A DNA stretch of 64,000 bases, from positions 4,348 through 68,347 of the forward strand of contig DAQK01000021.1 in the NCBI GenBank assembly GCA_002502855.1, in the 5' to 3' direction. A program made the position numbers and the translations under genes. The first letter of the stretch is position 1, and every line of letters starts with the position of its first letter. This DNA comes from Methanobacterium sp. UBA279. Lineage in GTDB: Archaea; Methanobacteriota; Methanobacteria; Methanobacteriales; Methanobacteriaceae. The notes beneath the pieces were generated by a model. That model was given only the letters and a program-made list of their open reading frames with translations, was not told the origin of the DNA and did no database searches. Positions 33,360 to 42,002 of this stretch are shown here, one piece after another.

Positions 33360-34724
33360 TTAATTACCAATTTTCTTTAGTTCATCTAAGTTTATCTTGA
33401 CCTTTAACTTCTGTTCGTCTTTTTTATCACTAATATAATCGATTAAAGCCTTTTGGGAATTAATGTAGTCTTTATTTTTTACCATTCGATATATTAAATC
33501 CTTAACAACATGCCTAAGATAATCAACATCTTCTGTTTTAAATTGGGCCTGTCCTTCATGGGTAATTCTACTTCTTTTGTCGTAAAGTGATTTAATTTTA
33601 TTTTTTAATTCTTTTTTGTGTTCTTCATCACCCAACAGGATGGCGGTGGCTTCCGATATAAAAGAACTCTTAGGTTCATTCTTGTCAGTAGATAATAATG
33701 TTTCCATAGCAATCATTAAAATTAAAATTTCGTTTTCTGGATCATCCTGCATTTGGCAATCTGCAAACCAATGTATGGCTGTTAATAAAGATTTTTCAAA
33801 GGGTTTTAATTTTGGTTTTTTTAAGAATTCTGAAACCTTAAATAATCCTATTTTATGCATTATAGGTACTGTTTTATTACTAATTTCCAATTTATACAAT
33901 GCACCAGTTGATTCCCATCTTTGATGATATGATGAAAAGTCTATTTTGGCAACGAGTGTGTTTCTTGAACTCCTTGGAATTTCACCTTTAAACCCAATAA
34001 ATGCTCTGTAGCTTCTAGAGTACACATAGGAAGTTATCCAGTTTAACAAATCTAAAACTTTATCACATTCTTTTTTTGCTATATCTATTGCAGTTTTTGG
34101 ATCTGCATAAACTTTGAATTCTGCACATACACCGATTAAGTCAGATATCTCCTTTTTCACTTGGTTTATTATCTCTTTCCTTTTTTTATCAGTATAATGG
34201 GGGTTAATTTTCAATAGATTTGAAATATTTTTTAAGTGGAAATCTGCATCTATTTGAGTAAATTCACGCAGTTTTATTTTACCTATGATTAGGGGTTGTT
34301 TTTCCATTCTTATACCATCTAAAGGAATGTAAACAATTGACTCATAAAAAGAATCTTCAAAAATATCCACAACCAATGGGTTCTTTTCCACTTTGGTGAT
34401 TCCATTCTTAAATATCTCAATGGTTAAATCAATAATAAACTCATCTACATAATCTTTGGAAAAATTATGTTTTAACTTCAAATCCTTAAATATTTCTTTT
34501 AATAAAGCTTCATGCCTTGTTTTATCGTATTCTATAAAAAAAGATCTCCCATGTACTTCAATTTTGTTATAAGCCTTCCCATAACTCCTATCAAATATCT
34601 CTGAATTTTCAATTAAATCTATGGAATCTAATATAATCTTCTTTTTTGTTTCTATGGTAATTTCATGGCTTGGTTCGTTATTTTGAAAGAATTTTTCAGT
34701 AAAAAACACGTAATCCCTCTCCAA
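33360..34724 (-). CDS. HEPN-domain (ApeA-like) protein, candidate abortive-infection RNase
   Basis: 454 residues. The N-terminal ~280 residues have no motif I can name. The C-terminal part has AIHWFADCQMQDDPENEILI, LMIAMETLLST and KSLYDKRSRITHEGQ, where R-x4-H in RSRITH is the HEPN ribonuclease signature and the surrounding pattern resembles ApeA-like HEPN domains. ApeA proteins give phage resistance by tRNA cleavage. It is a lone gene with a winged-helix neighbour in a region of toxin-antitoxin genes. The target and the trigger are unknown. Confidence 0.7.
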   Translation of the reverse strand: MERDYVFFTEKFFQNNEPSHEITIETKKKIILDSIDLIENSEIFDRSYGKAYNKIEVHGRSFFIEYDKTRHEALLKEIFKDLKLKHNFSKDYVDEFIIDLTIEIFKNGITKVEKNPLVVDIFEDSFYESIVYIPLDGIRMEKQPLIIGKIKLREFTQIDADFHLKNISNLLKINPHYTDKKRKEIINQVKKEISDLIGVCAEFKVYADPKTAIDIAKKECDKVLDLLNWITSYVYSRSYRAFIGFKGEIPRSSRNTLVAKIDFSSYHQRWESTGALYKLEISNKTVPIMHKIGLFKVSEFLKKPKLKPFEKSLLTAIHWFADCQMQDDPENEILILMIAMETLLSTDKNEPKSSFISEATAILLGDEEHKKELKNKIKSLYDKRSRITHEGQAQFKTEDVDYLRHVVKDLIYRMVKNKDYINSQKALIDYISDKKDEQKLKVKINLDELKKIGN

Positions 34725-34835
34725 TTACTTAATTTATTATACATATCTCTAATTTACTATTAAATCTAGATCTTTATATCAAAAAAGGAGTTTAATCTAT
34801 TTTGTCGTTAAATGTCTTTCATTTGTTTAATAAAT

Positions 34836-36206
34836 TCACCCACCCACAACAACAGGATACCCCGCAGCCTTCCAGGCCTTCATACTCCCCAGTACAGTGG
34901 TAACATCCTCATACCCGTTCTGTTTCAAGATACTGGCAGCAATAGTAGATTTATTACCAGCATCGCAGTAAACCACTACTTTTTTGTACTGGGGGATCTC
35001 ATCCAAATGGTTCTTCACATGTCCTAAATAGATATGGTGGGCTCCTTCAACATATCCTTTTTCCCAGTCGCTTTCCTTGCGGACGTCTAGGATGAATATG
35101 GAGGGGTCGAACTGGTTTTCCTTTAGTTTATGGACGGACCAGAGTTCCAATTTTTTGATTGGTTCGGCGTGGAGGTACCAGGATGGGAATCCGCGTCCCA
35201 GGTAGCCGTAGATGTAATCGTAACCTAATCGGACTAGGTATTGTCTTACTTCTTCCATGCTTTGGCCTTCCTCATCTACTATAACTATGGGATTCTGGTA
35301 GTTCAGCATCCAGCCGGCGTAGACTGGTACTCCGTTTTTAAATATGCTCAACGTGTTAGGGATGTGCGCACCGCCGAAGCTCGAGGGGTTTCGCACATCA
35401 ACGATCTGAGCACCATCCTCCATCACGGCTTTGAAGTCGCTGACTCCCAGCACCTTCAACACGGGGAGTTTACAGAGTAATTGGGGTCCTGTCAGGTTTA
35501 GTTCTTCCATCTTCTTAAAGTATGGGGGAGTGTACAGTTTCTCATTCATTTTATATTCTATGAATTCTTCCCTACTGTAACTCAGTACATTATTGGTCTT
35601 CTTCTCATAGCCGAGGGTGGTGAGTTCCTGTTCCCGTATATCCGCCCCACAGACTGATCCGGCACCATGGGCCGGGCACATGATCACCTGATCACCCAAA
35701 GGGAGGATTTTATCATGGATGCTCTCATAAAGCTGTGAAGCATTACTCTCTTTCTGTTCTTCACCGTACAAATCAATTCTACCGGTTTCCCCGGCAAAGA
35801 GGGCGTCACCGGTAAATACCATGTAAACATCATCGGAAACAGCCTTATCCTTAACGGTGATGGATATGCTCTCCCGGGTGTGGCCGGGTGTCTCTAAAAC
35901 CTCCAGTTCTATGGTCCCTAACTGGAACTTATCCTCCTCCCGGACAAAGTTGCCATACTTAAAATCTAAACCTTCTCCATGGTACACTTCAGCACCGGCA
36001 ATCTCTTCCAGTTCAACAGAACCGATCACGTAGTCTTCGTTCCGGTGGGTTTCGAAGATGTATTTGATATTCAAATTATTACGTTCGGCTATCTCCAGGT
36101 ATACATCACAATCTCTGCGGGGGTCTATCACAGCGGCTACACCGCCTGATCCTATAAAATAGGATTTGTGGGCTAGGCCTGCAGATTTAACTGTTTCAAA
36201 TATCAT
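34836..36206 (-). CDS. Metallo-beta-lactamase fold protein with two rhodanese domains (sulfur transfer/persulfide-type)
   Basis: 456 residues: an MBL domain (1-~240) and two rhodanese domains. The metal motif usually HxHxDH reads THRNEDYVIGS here; the other ligands look intact (TPGHTRES, FTGDALFAGETGR, PAHGAGS). The second rhodanese carries the catalytic Cys in VVVYCDAGNKST, the first lacks it (IVIVDEEGQS). The layout matches MBL-rhodanese proteins involved in persulfide oxidation or sulfur trafficking, but the altered motif argues for a variant chemistry. Transcribed alone, divergent from the ABC transporter. Confidence 0.85.
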   Translation of the reverse strand: MIFETVKSAGLAHKSYFIGSGGVAAVIDPRRDCDVYLEIAERNNLNIKYIFETHRNEDYVIGSVELEEIAGAEVYHGEGLDFKYGNFVREEDKFQLGTIELEVLETPGHTRESISITVKDKAVSDDVYMVFTGDALFAGETGRIDLYGEEQKESNASQLYESIHDKILPLGDQVIMCPAHGAGSVCGADIREQELTTLGYEKKTNNVLSYSREEFIEYKMNEKLYTPPYFKKMEELNLTGPQLLCKLPVLKVLGVSDFKAVMEDGAQIVDVRNPSSFGGAHIPNTLSIFKNGVPVYAGWMLNYQNPIVIVDEEGQSMEEVRQYLVRLGYDYIYGYLGRGFPSWYLHAEPIKKLELWSVHKLKENQFDPSIFILDVRKESDWEKGYVEGAHHIYLGHVKNHLDEIPQYKKVVVYCDAGNKSTIAASILKQNGYEDVTTVLGSMKAWKAAGYPVVVGG

Positions 36207-36408
36207 GGTGGTGACCTCAAATTAGTTTTAACATGGTTAGTGTTGTAAATCCTTAACTTCACTTACCCATTTTGTCATCCCTAGGATTTATTTTTTTAAT
36301 AGAAGATTTTAGAAAGAAAATTATACCCAGAGTTATATAATGATTAATAATAAAATTCCTGAAACTCAACTTTTTTATTATCAAATAGTTTCTCTAGAAG
36401 GGATATCC

Positions 36409-37350
36409 ATGGATTATATAATTGAAACCCACAACATCACCAAAAAATACGATGATTTTACCGCTGTTGACTCTGTAAATCTTAAAGTACCGAGAAACAG
36501 CGTATACGGTGTTTTAGGCCCTAATGGGGCGGGTAAGACCACCCTGATATCGATGCTCTGCACCATCCTCAGACCAACATCAGGCGGTGCAACAGTAAAC
36601 GGCTACGATGTGGTTAAAAATGCCAGGGAAGTACGGGCATCAATTGGCATAGTTTTCCAGTCCAGAGCCCTGGACGACATCCTGACCGGAAGGGAGCACC
36701 TGGAGATGCACGCATCCCTGTATGGGGTGCCCAGTAACATCAGACAGGAGCGTATAGATGAAGTTTTAAACTTAATAGCATTGGGAGAGAAGGCAGATGA
36801 GTACACCAAGACCTACTCTGGCGGTATGAAGCGCAGGTTAGAAATTGGCCGGGGCCTGGTCCACCACCCCAAGGTACTCTTTCTAGATGAACCCACCCTG
36901 GGCCTGGACCCCCAGACCAGGGAGAATATCTGGGAGTACATCACCAAGCTCAATCAGGAAGAGGATATCACAGTTTTAATGACCACCCATTACATGGAGG
37001 AGGCAGACCAGCTCTGCGATGAGGTGGCCATCATCAACCAGGGACAGATCATAAAATCAGACTCACCCATAAACCTCAAAAGGGAGTTAAAGGCAGATAC
37101 CATCACAGTTAAAGTCGACAAGCCTGAACTATTCACAGAGAAGGTTAAAACCTTGGATTATGTCCAGAAAGTTTTCGGGGATGACTCTACCATCAAGCTC
37201 ATGGTGGAGAGGGGTGAAAACTTGGTACCCCCACTGGTGAACTTCGCCAACCAGAACGGTGTAATGGTGGAGTCCATTGAACTCCAGCACCCCAACCTGG
37301 AGGATGTCTTCATAAGCTACACCGGGACCAAGATAACCGAGGGGAGATAA
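36409..37350 (+). CDS. ABC transporter ATP-binding protein (DrrA/CcmA-like)
   Basis: From ATG 36409, preceded by GAAGGGA, the protein is 313 aa. Walker A GPNGAGKTTL, signature YSGGMKRRLEIG, Walker B VLFLDEPTLGLDPQ and the switch His in TTHYMEEAD are present. The C-terminal ~90 residues form the extension typical of daunorubicin-resistance-type ATPases. It pairs with the permease 2 bp downstream, forming an exporter for lipids or small hydrophobic molecules; the substrate cannot be predicted. Confidence 0.93.
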   Translation: MDYIIETHNITKKYDDFTAVDSVNLKVPRNSVYGVLGPNGAGKTTLISMLCTILRPTSGGATVNGYDVVKNAREVRASIGIVFQSRALDDILTGREHLEMHASLYGVPSNIRQERIDEVLNLIALGEKADEYTKTYSGGMKRRLEIGRGLVHHPKVLFLDEPTLGLDPQTRENIWEYITKLNQEEDITVLMTTHYMEEADQLCDEVAIINQGQIIKSDSPINLKRELKADTITVKVDKPELFTEKVKTLDYVQKVFGDDSTIKLMVERGENLVPPLVNFANQNGVMVESIELQHPNLEDVFISYTGTKITEGR

Positions 37351-37352
37351 AC

Positions 37353-38117
37353 ATGGCGGAACTGGAAGGAATATACACCATATGGCTAAGGGAAATGAAG
37401 AGGTTCGTTCGCTACCGCTCCCGGATATTAACCTCAGTGGTAACACCCCTTTTATGGCTTGTGATCTTCGGGACAGGTTTAGGGTCTGCCATAAGGTTCG
37501 GCAACGTCCCCGGGGGCTACCAGGCTTTCATATATCCTGGTATCATTGGCCAGACCATCCTCTTTACCTCTATCTTCAGCGGTGTTTCCGTGATTATAGA
37601 CAGGCAGTACGGGTTCTTAAAGGAGATACTCGTCGCTCCTATCACCCGTCCTTCCATAGTCTTTGGTAAGGCCATTGGGATAGGCACCACCGCGGTGATC
37701 CAGGGAGTCATACTCTTGATACTTTCATTTGTGGTGGGCGTGCAGATGACACCCTTAATCTTCATAGCCTGCACCTTGCTGATGATACCCATATCAGTGG
37801 GACTCGCCGGTGTCGGATTACTTATAGCTTCCTTCACCGACAGTATGGAGGGTTTCAACCTCATTATGAGCTTCGTGGTCCTGCCCATGTTCCTCTTAAG
37901 CGGAGCCCTCTTCCCTGTCAGTGGACTTCCCATGCTACTCCAGTCCGCGGTCTACCTGGATCCACTGACCTATGGTGTGGATGCCCTAAGGCAAATCATA
38001 CTGGGAACTGGGGTCATACCACTCCACATCAGTATCACCGTCATCATGGTCTTTGCAGCGGTGATGGTCTTCCTATCAGCATACATGTTCAGTAAAAGAG
38101 AGCAGGAATTGATGTAA
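37353..38117 (+). CDS. ABC-2 type transporter permease (DrrB-like)
   Basis: 254 residues with six membrane segments, starting WLREMKRFVRYRSRILTSVV and containing QYGFLKEILVAPITRPSIVF and GALFPVSGLPMLLQ, hallmarks of ABC-2 permeases. The start codon follows the ATPase stop by 2 nt. Its last codons (MFSKREQELM, then TAA) and the following ~30 bp recur in diverged form at 39399-39445, showing that a second permease copy once lay to the right. Confidence 0.92.
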   Translation: MAELEGIYTIWLREMKRFVRYRSRILTSVVTPLLWLVIFGTGLGSAIRFGNVPGGYQAFIYPGIIGQTILFTSIFSGVSVIIDRQYGFLKEILVAPITRPSIVFGKAIGIGTTAVIQGVILLILSFVVGVQMTPLIFIACTLLMIPISVGLAGVGLLIASFTDSMEGFNLIMSFVVLPMFLLSGALFPVSGLPMLLQSAVYLDPLTYGVDALRQIILGTGVIPLHISITVIMVFAAVMVFLSAYMFSKREQELM

Positions 38118-38147
38118 AATAGGATTTTATTTAATTTTTTTCCTATT
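38118..38147 (+). terminator. Hairpin-like terminator after the ABC transporter
   Basis: AATAGGA at 38118-38124 pairs with TCCTATT at 38141-38147 around a T-rich loop. It lies just after the permease stop and 15 bp before the end of the leftward nucleotidyltransferase gene, so it could serve both directions. Confidence 0.45.
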
Positions 38148-38161
38148 ATATTATGATACAC

Positions 38162-38779
38162 TTAAACCCAGACTTTAGAGAGTTTGTATTGAACTTTATA
38201 TTTCTTAAATAAATTAACAATATCATCAACATGTTCTTTGTCAATGAGGAAAGTAGCTCTTCCCATCTTTTTACCATGTTCTTGTACCATTCCTTTTCCT
38301 TCATTTAGATATTCCTTGCCTTTATGAACCGACTTTACTTTGTAACCGTAAAGTTTTCTTTTGACGAACATCTTATCTTTGGCAGGTATATCTCCGAAGG
38401 TGTAGGAAATGAATGCTGCGGGTTTTAGATATTTTTTTTGCCCTAAAATTAACTCTGGTGGGGCGTATAAAACTATTCCGTCTTTAGTAACTTCCCAAAG
38501 GAATTCGGAATCTAAATTTTCATTTTTATTTTTAAATACAAAAGAAAATGGGTTATCCATATTATGTGTTTTTTCTATCTCACCTGCTATTTTATGTACT
38601 CGAGTTCCTTCTTCTCCAAGTTCGGGGTCGTGTTTAGTATCGAAAATAAGTAAGATATCAATGTCACTCTTTTTATGCATTTCACCTCGAGAGGCGGATC
38701 CAAATAATATTGCTTCTTTTAATGTATCTATCTCTCCAAGTTTTTGTGCCAATTCGAAAGCAGTGGTTTTAATATTCAT
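38162..38779 (-). CDS. MNT-type nucleotidyltransferase, antitoxin-like half of a HEPN/MNT pair
   Basis: From ATG 38779 the protein is 205 aa. The active-site motif ILFGSASRGEMHKKSDIDIL is a full GSxxRG...DxD nucleotidyltransferase signature, with a third acidic position likely in ENLDSEFLWEV. The C-terminal ~90 residues (GYKVKSVHKGKEYLNEGKGM) are basic and may bind nucleic acid; they are longer than in minimal MNT proteins. The ATG lies inside the 3' end of the HEPN gene (11-bp overlap). MNT proteins of such pairs neutralise the HEPN partner by AMPylating it. Confidence 0.8.
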   Translation of the reverse strand: MNIKTTAFELAQKLGEIDTLKEAILFGSASRGEMHKKSDIDILLIFDTKHDPELGEEGTRVHKIAGEIEKTHNMDNPFSFVFKNKNENLDSEFLWEVTKDGIVLYAPPELILGQKKYLKPAAFISYTFGDIPAKDKMFVKRKLYGYKVKSVHKGKEYLNEGKGMVQEHGKKMGRATFLIDKEHVDDIVNLFKKYKVQYKLSKVWV

Positions 38780-39113
38780 CTTTCCAACCTTCAATTTTAT
38801 CCAGTATTTTAATGACTTCTTTTATGGTGTCAACATTTCCTTTTCCACCATACCATCTTCCATGTCTTATAGTATCCAATTTTGCAAATTGATCAGCAAT
38901 TTCGTCTTCATCCCTTTCACGAAGGAATTTAATGAGCCCACCATGAAGATCTTGATGTGTTCTGAACTTATTTTCAGAACCAAATGCTATGTAATGAAGA
39001 GCACAATCATATACAAGTTCAACTATTGCACTGGTATTTTTTTCATCTTTTTCAAGTGAATTTATGCTCGATTTTATTTCCTTTGCTTTATCCAGATGTC
39101 CTTCCATTTTCAT
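38769..39113 (-). CDS. HEPN-domain protein, toxin-like half of a HEPN/MNT pair
   Basis: 114 residues, all helical, starting MKMEGHLDKAKEIKSSINSL, with YDCALHYIAFGSENKFRTHQ and KLDTIRHGRWYGGKGN in the second half. The arrangement upstream of and overlapping an MNT gene and the size fit HEPN toxins, which cleave RNA when not modified. The classical R-x4-H is not obvious; TIRHGRWYGG may hold its equivalent. AT-rich promoter sequence with CATATATATAC lies at 39148-39158. Confidence 0.7.
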   Translation of the reverse strand: MKMEGHLDKAKEIKSSINSLEKDEKNTSAIVELVYDCALHYIAFGSENKFRTHQDLHGGLIKFLRERDEDEIADQFAKLDTIRHGRWYGGKGNVDTIKEVIKILDKIEGWKDEY

Positions 39114-39368
39114 CTAATCACTCTGATATATAGATCTAGAAATTCATATATATACAAATTTTCTGTTATATATAACTTAATTTATGTTATGTATGTACAT
39201 AAACTTAAACTTCCTTAAATTTCTATATTTATATAACTTAATCTCACAATGATAAACTTATGTTATATGAGTATAGAATTTGTTACAAAAGGTTATTTTC
39301 TGTATTTATGTAACATAAGATAAAAAATTATCAATTTTTTAGGGATGTCCCCAGATTTTATTTCCTAA

Positions 39369-39428
39369 TTTGTCAATTGTCTTCCTATCGCCCTGATGTT
39401 CACTAAGAAGAAGCAGGAACTGATGTAA
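39369..39428 (+). pseudogene. Relic of a second ABC permease C-terminus
   Basis: The stretch encodes FVNCLPIALMFTKKKQELM and a TAA, matching the end of the permease at 38117 (VMVFLSAYMFSKREQELM), and the homology continues into the non-coding DNA after the stop (AAAATAGG(G)ATTTTATTTAA). The rest of this second copy is missing. The HEPN/MNT pair lies exactly between the two homologous gene ends. Confidence 0.65.
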
Positions 39429-39718
39429 AATAGGGATTTTATTTAATAATTAATTTTTTTATTTATTATGGGCATTATTTGTCTTTTTTAATTAAATACG
39501 CCTAAAATTGATTAAAAATGCAGAATAACTATTCTATTTATTAATTTCCTTTATTATTTTATTATACGCTGTTGTTGTTCGTTATAGACTGATATAGCGA
39601 AGCTTAAATTGTAGACTAATTTTTCCTTATTCACAAGTTGAGTGACTCTACATATATATGATTACTCATGAAGTTGAGCAAAACCTGAATTTTAAATCAT
39701 GATAAAATAAGTATATAA
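39429..39718. other. AT-rich spacer left of tRNA-Lys
   Basis: No gene recognised. It contains the terminator-like T tracts after the permease relic and lies downstream of the leftward tRNA-Lys. Confidence 0.4.
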
Positions 39719-39792
39719 CGGGCCCGACGGGAATTGAACCCGCGACAACTCGGTTAAGAGCCGAGCGCTCTGCCAGACTAAGCTACGGGCCC
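39719..39792 (-). tRNA. tRNA-Lys (anticodon CTT)
   Basis: Read leftward from 39792: acceptor arm GGGCCCG pairs with CGGGCCC; D arm with TAGCTTAG; anticodon stem CTCGG/CCGAG with loop CTCTTAA, so the anticodon is CTT (decodes AAG, Lys); T arm GCGGG-TTCAATT-CCCGT. The discriminator base is G and CCA is not encoded. No intron is visible. A tRNA next to an accessory region is a common integration target, but no attachment-site duplicate was seen. Confidence 0.95.
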
Positions 39793-39932
39793 CCTGTTGA
39801 AATTCTCTATCAAACACATTCTATTAGGGGATTTTGATATTTAAACCTACGGTTTAATTTTTCCAAGGAATATCAAATCCATTCCAGTTCTGTATCTGTT
39901 AATTCTCCACCGGCACTACCAGTGTTGACTGT

Positions 39933-40238
39933 TTACTTCGGCTCAATCAGCATGACACAGCATTCTTCCTCATAGATGGGCTTGTGCTCAACTCCCCCAG
40001 GTATAACGATCATCTCACCTTCCTTAATATCGAACACCTTATCCCTGGTAGCGAGCTTGAAGCTCCCCTCAACGGCGATAAATACCTCATCAGTCTTCGG
40101 GTGCTGGTGCCAGACGAAATCCCTCCTGGCTTTAACCAGTTTGAAGTAGTAGTCGTTCATCTGGGCGATAACCTTATAGGAATGCAGCTCTGTTATCAAA
40201 TCAGCTTTATCTTTAATATTCACTTTCCTGATTTCCAT
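39933..40238 (-). CDS. Cupin-domain protein
   Basis: 101 residues with a single cupin barrel: motif 1 VWHQHPKTDEVFIAVEGSFK (His-x-His, Glu) and motif 2 EGEMIVIPGGVEHKPIYEEE (second His). The likely bound metal is Fe, Mn or Zn. Small cupins of this kind often act on sugars or as unknown dioxygenases. It starts 1 nt after the stop of the 44-residue gene, so it belongs to the same transcript as the nucleotidyltransferase. Confidence 0.8.
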   Translation of the reverse strand: MEIRKVNIKDKADLITELHSYKVIAQMNDYYFKLVKARRDFVWHQHPKTDEVFIAVEGSFKLATRDKVFDIKEGEMIVIPGGVEHKPIYEEECCVMLIEPK

Positions 40239-40239
40239 A

Positions 40240-40374
40240 TTAATTCTCCAGTAATCTTGACATCCTATCCATGAAATTCTGGGCTGATTTTATGGTTTTT
40301 ATTAGTTCCTCTTGGGATGGTTTGGTGTGGAATGAGTATTGGTGCTTCTGGAAGCACTTATCTAACTCATTCAT
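40240..40374 (-). CDS. 44-residue partner of the HTH-nucleotidyltransferase, possibly a truncated HEPN
   Basis: From ATG 40374, overlapping the nucleotidyltransferase stop (ATGA), the frame encodes MNELDKCFQKHQYSFHTKPS and SQEELIKTIKSAQNFMDRMS, ending RLLEN with TAA at 40242. The start MNELDKCFxK resembles HEPN proteins found in this position, but those run about 130 residues. Either the gene is truncated or this is a genuine short form. The strict ATGA overlap and the tight joint to the cupin gene argue that it is translated. Confidence 0.5.
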   Translation of the reverse strand: MNELDKCFQKHQYSFHTKPSQEELIKTIKSAQNFMDRMSRLLEN

Positions 40375-40901
40375 ACAGGTTCACCCTCTATTACTAGAGA
40401 AATTTTCATCAAGGAATTGTAAAATGGTGGGTCATTTAATTTTATATCGTCTAATTTTTCAGGTGTAAGTATAAGAATGTGTGCATCTGATGAAGTTCTA
40501 CTACTTAATTTACTGTATAATTGATTTAATTCATGTGTGGAGGGTGCTTTATCTGTTTTTATCCATATGTCGATATCACTTTCATCCGTGTTGGTACCAG
40601 AAGCCCAACTACCATACAAAGCAGCAGACTGTGCCCACGAAGGTGAAATTTCCTCCCACTTTAAGATGTTCAGGTTCAGCATCACTTTTATAGCTTTAAC
40701 TAAAGGGGTGTTTTTGTTGTAGTATTTCAGTCCTTTTCTTTCAAGTAAGCCTTCTTTTTCCATTTCCTTTAGAAATCGTGATACCAATCCCTTTGAGGTG
40801 TTGGTGTCTTTGGATATCTCTGTGACTCTTATTTCATCCCTTAGAAATACTTCATGCAGTATGTTCAAACGTTCCTGGGTTTTGAAAAGTTCACTGACCA
40901 T
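40371..40901 (-). CDS. HTH plus nucleotidyltransferase protein
   Basis: 176 residues. The N-terminal ~60 are a winged helix (LNILHEVFLRDEIRVTEISK, SKGLVSRFLKEMEKEGLLER) and residues ~90-176 a minimal nucleotidyltransferase with ALYGSWASGTNTDESDIDIW (GSxxxG...DxD). This domain order is known among MNT genes paired with HEPN genes, where the HTH gives autoregulation. The partner here is only a 44-residue gene. Confidence 0.82.
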   Translation of the reverse strand: MVSELFKTQERLNILHEVFLRDEIRVTEISKDTNTSKGLVSRFLKEMEKEGLLERKGLKYYNKNTPLVKAIKVMLNLNILKWEEISPSWAQSAALYGSWASGTNTDESDIDIWIKTDKAPSTHELNQLYSKLSSRTSSDAHILILTPEKLDDIKLNDPPFYNSLMKISLVIEGEPV

Positions 40902-41149
40902 GTTAAATAATAATATTATAGATTATAAACTTTTTGTTCATGATCTGAAAACAAATTGTTTACGTATCATAAACTTTTTAGACAATTCATAGTTTTGTTT
41001 TTTCATAAATAATTATTAATACTAAATATATAAGTAATATTATTTTCGGGTGAATTACTGAGAACAAAAATTGTAAGGGGTATAGAAATTATAATATATT
41101 CTTCAAATGACTTGCATAGCATTCTTAAAAAATAAAAAATCGAGAGCCT

Positions 41150-41410
41150 GTGGTTATAACTGATTCAGAACACTTTTTAGACAGTACCAATAGAAAATAC
41201 TGTGAATATGGCTCGATATATGAATTAATAAGAAATCATGATCCGTTAAATATTAAATTATCAAATGATAATAAATTTATTGTAGTTTATAAGCATCCCT
41301 CAAATGATAGATATTATATCATCGTTGTTATTTTCATTAGGAGTCTTGTTGAAATTAGGTTAGTAACAACATTTCCTACAAAAATCAGTAAGGGAGGTAG
41401 ATATTTATGA
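41150..41410 (+). CDS. Small protein upstream of DUF2283 (possible DUF4258/RelE-like)
   Basis: 86 residues from GTG 41150: SEHFLDSTNRKYCEYGSIYE, LIRNHDPLNIKLSNDNKFIV, YYIIVVIFIRSLVEIRLVTT. The strand-rich second half with a closing basic segment is like compact RelE/DUF4258 toxins, which are often encoded immediately before DUF2283 genes. Its stop overlaps the next start (ATGA at 41407-41410), consistent with a two-gene unit. The family call is tentative. Confidence 0.5.
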   Translation: MVITDSEHFLDSTNRKYCEYGSIYELIRNHDPLNIKLSNDNKFIVVYKHPSNDRYYIIVVIFIRSLVEIRLVTTFPTKISKGGRYL

Positions 41411-41778
41411 TTAAAGAAACAATCCCAATAAATTATAAATATGATGATACAGTCGATGCTTTAATGATTAAGGTAGACAACTTTGAGCATGAAACAAGCG
41501 TACCTCTTACTGATGATATTATCATGGATTTGAATAAAAAAGGTGAATTTATAGCGTTAGAAATACTAAATGCTTCCCATGTACTAGATACAACACCAGA
41601 AAGCTTACAGAATATTAGTAATATAGATTTAACTGTTAAAGTAAATGATTATCAGATATTCGTCAACTCCATATTCACATTACCTATTAAAGGTCATGAA
41701 GAAATCAAAGCTACTAATGCAACTACAACCAACGATATCAACATTCCTTTTATGGACGCTAGACTACCAACCGCTTAA
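41407..41778 (+). CDS. DUF2283-family protein
   Basis: 123 residues with YKYDDTVDALMIKVDNFEHE, VPLTDDIIMDLNKKGEFIAL and EILNASH, the standard DUF2283 pattern (YDxxxDALyI...DxxGxivGiEIl.AS). An extra C-terminal ~50 residues end NTFMDARLP-like (NIPFMDARLPTA). DUF2283 proteins often sit in toxin-antitoxin-like pairs, probably on the antitoxin side. GGGAGG (41393-41398) is the ribosome site. Confidence 0.75.
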   Translation: MIKETIPINYKYDDTVDALMIKVDNFEHETSVPLTDDIIMDLNKKGEFIALEILNASHVLDTTPESLQNISNIDLTVKVNDYQIFVNSIFTLPIKGHEEIKATNATTTNDINIPFMDARLPTA

Positions 41779-42002
41779 TTCGTTCACTTTTTTTCTCATT
41801 TTATTACATGGTAATCCAACTTTAGAGAGGATACCACAACCTATTATCCAGATTTTATCTGGAAATTAATTTCAAAAAAGATAAAAGTTCCCACTACCAA
41901 TATAGAATTCAGTCTACATTAGAAAAAATTATAGTTTTTATGCATCTTTTAGGAGACTTAAAAAGGCTGATCTGTTGAGTATTTATATTTTGGAGAATTT
42001 AC

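Noticed and set aside
38409..39059. 216-codon rightward frame opposite the HEPN/MNT genes
   Set aside because: Antisense to two overlapping genes with clear motifs; composition is Phe/Ser-rich without domain pattern.
39719..39792. Integrated element at tRNA-Lys
   Set aside because: No partial tRNA copy, integrase or attachment repeat was found on either side.
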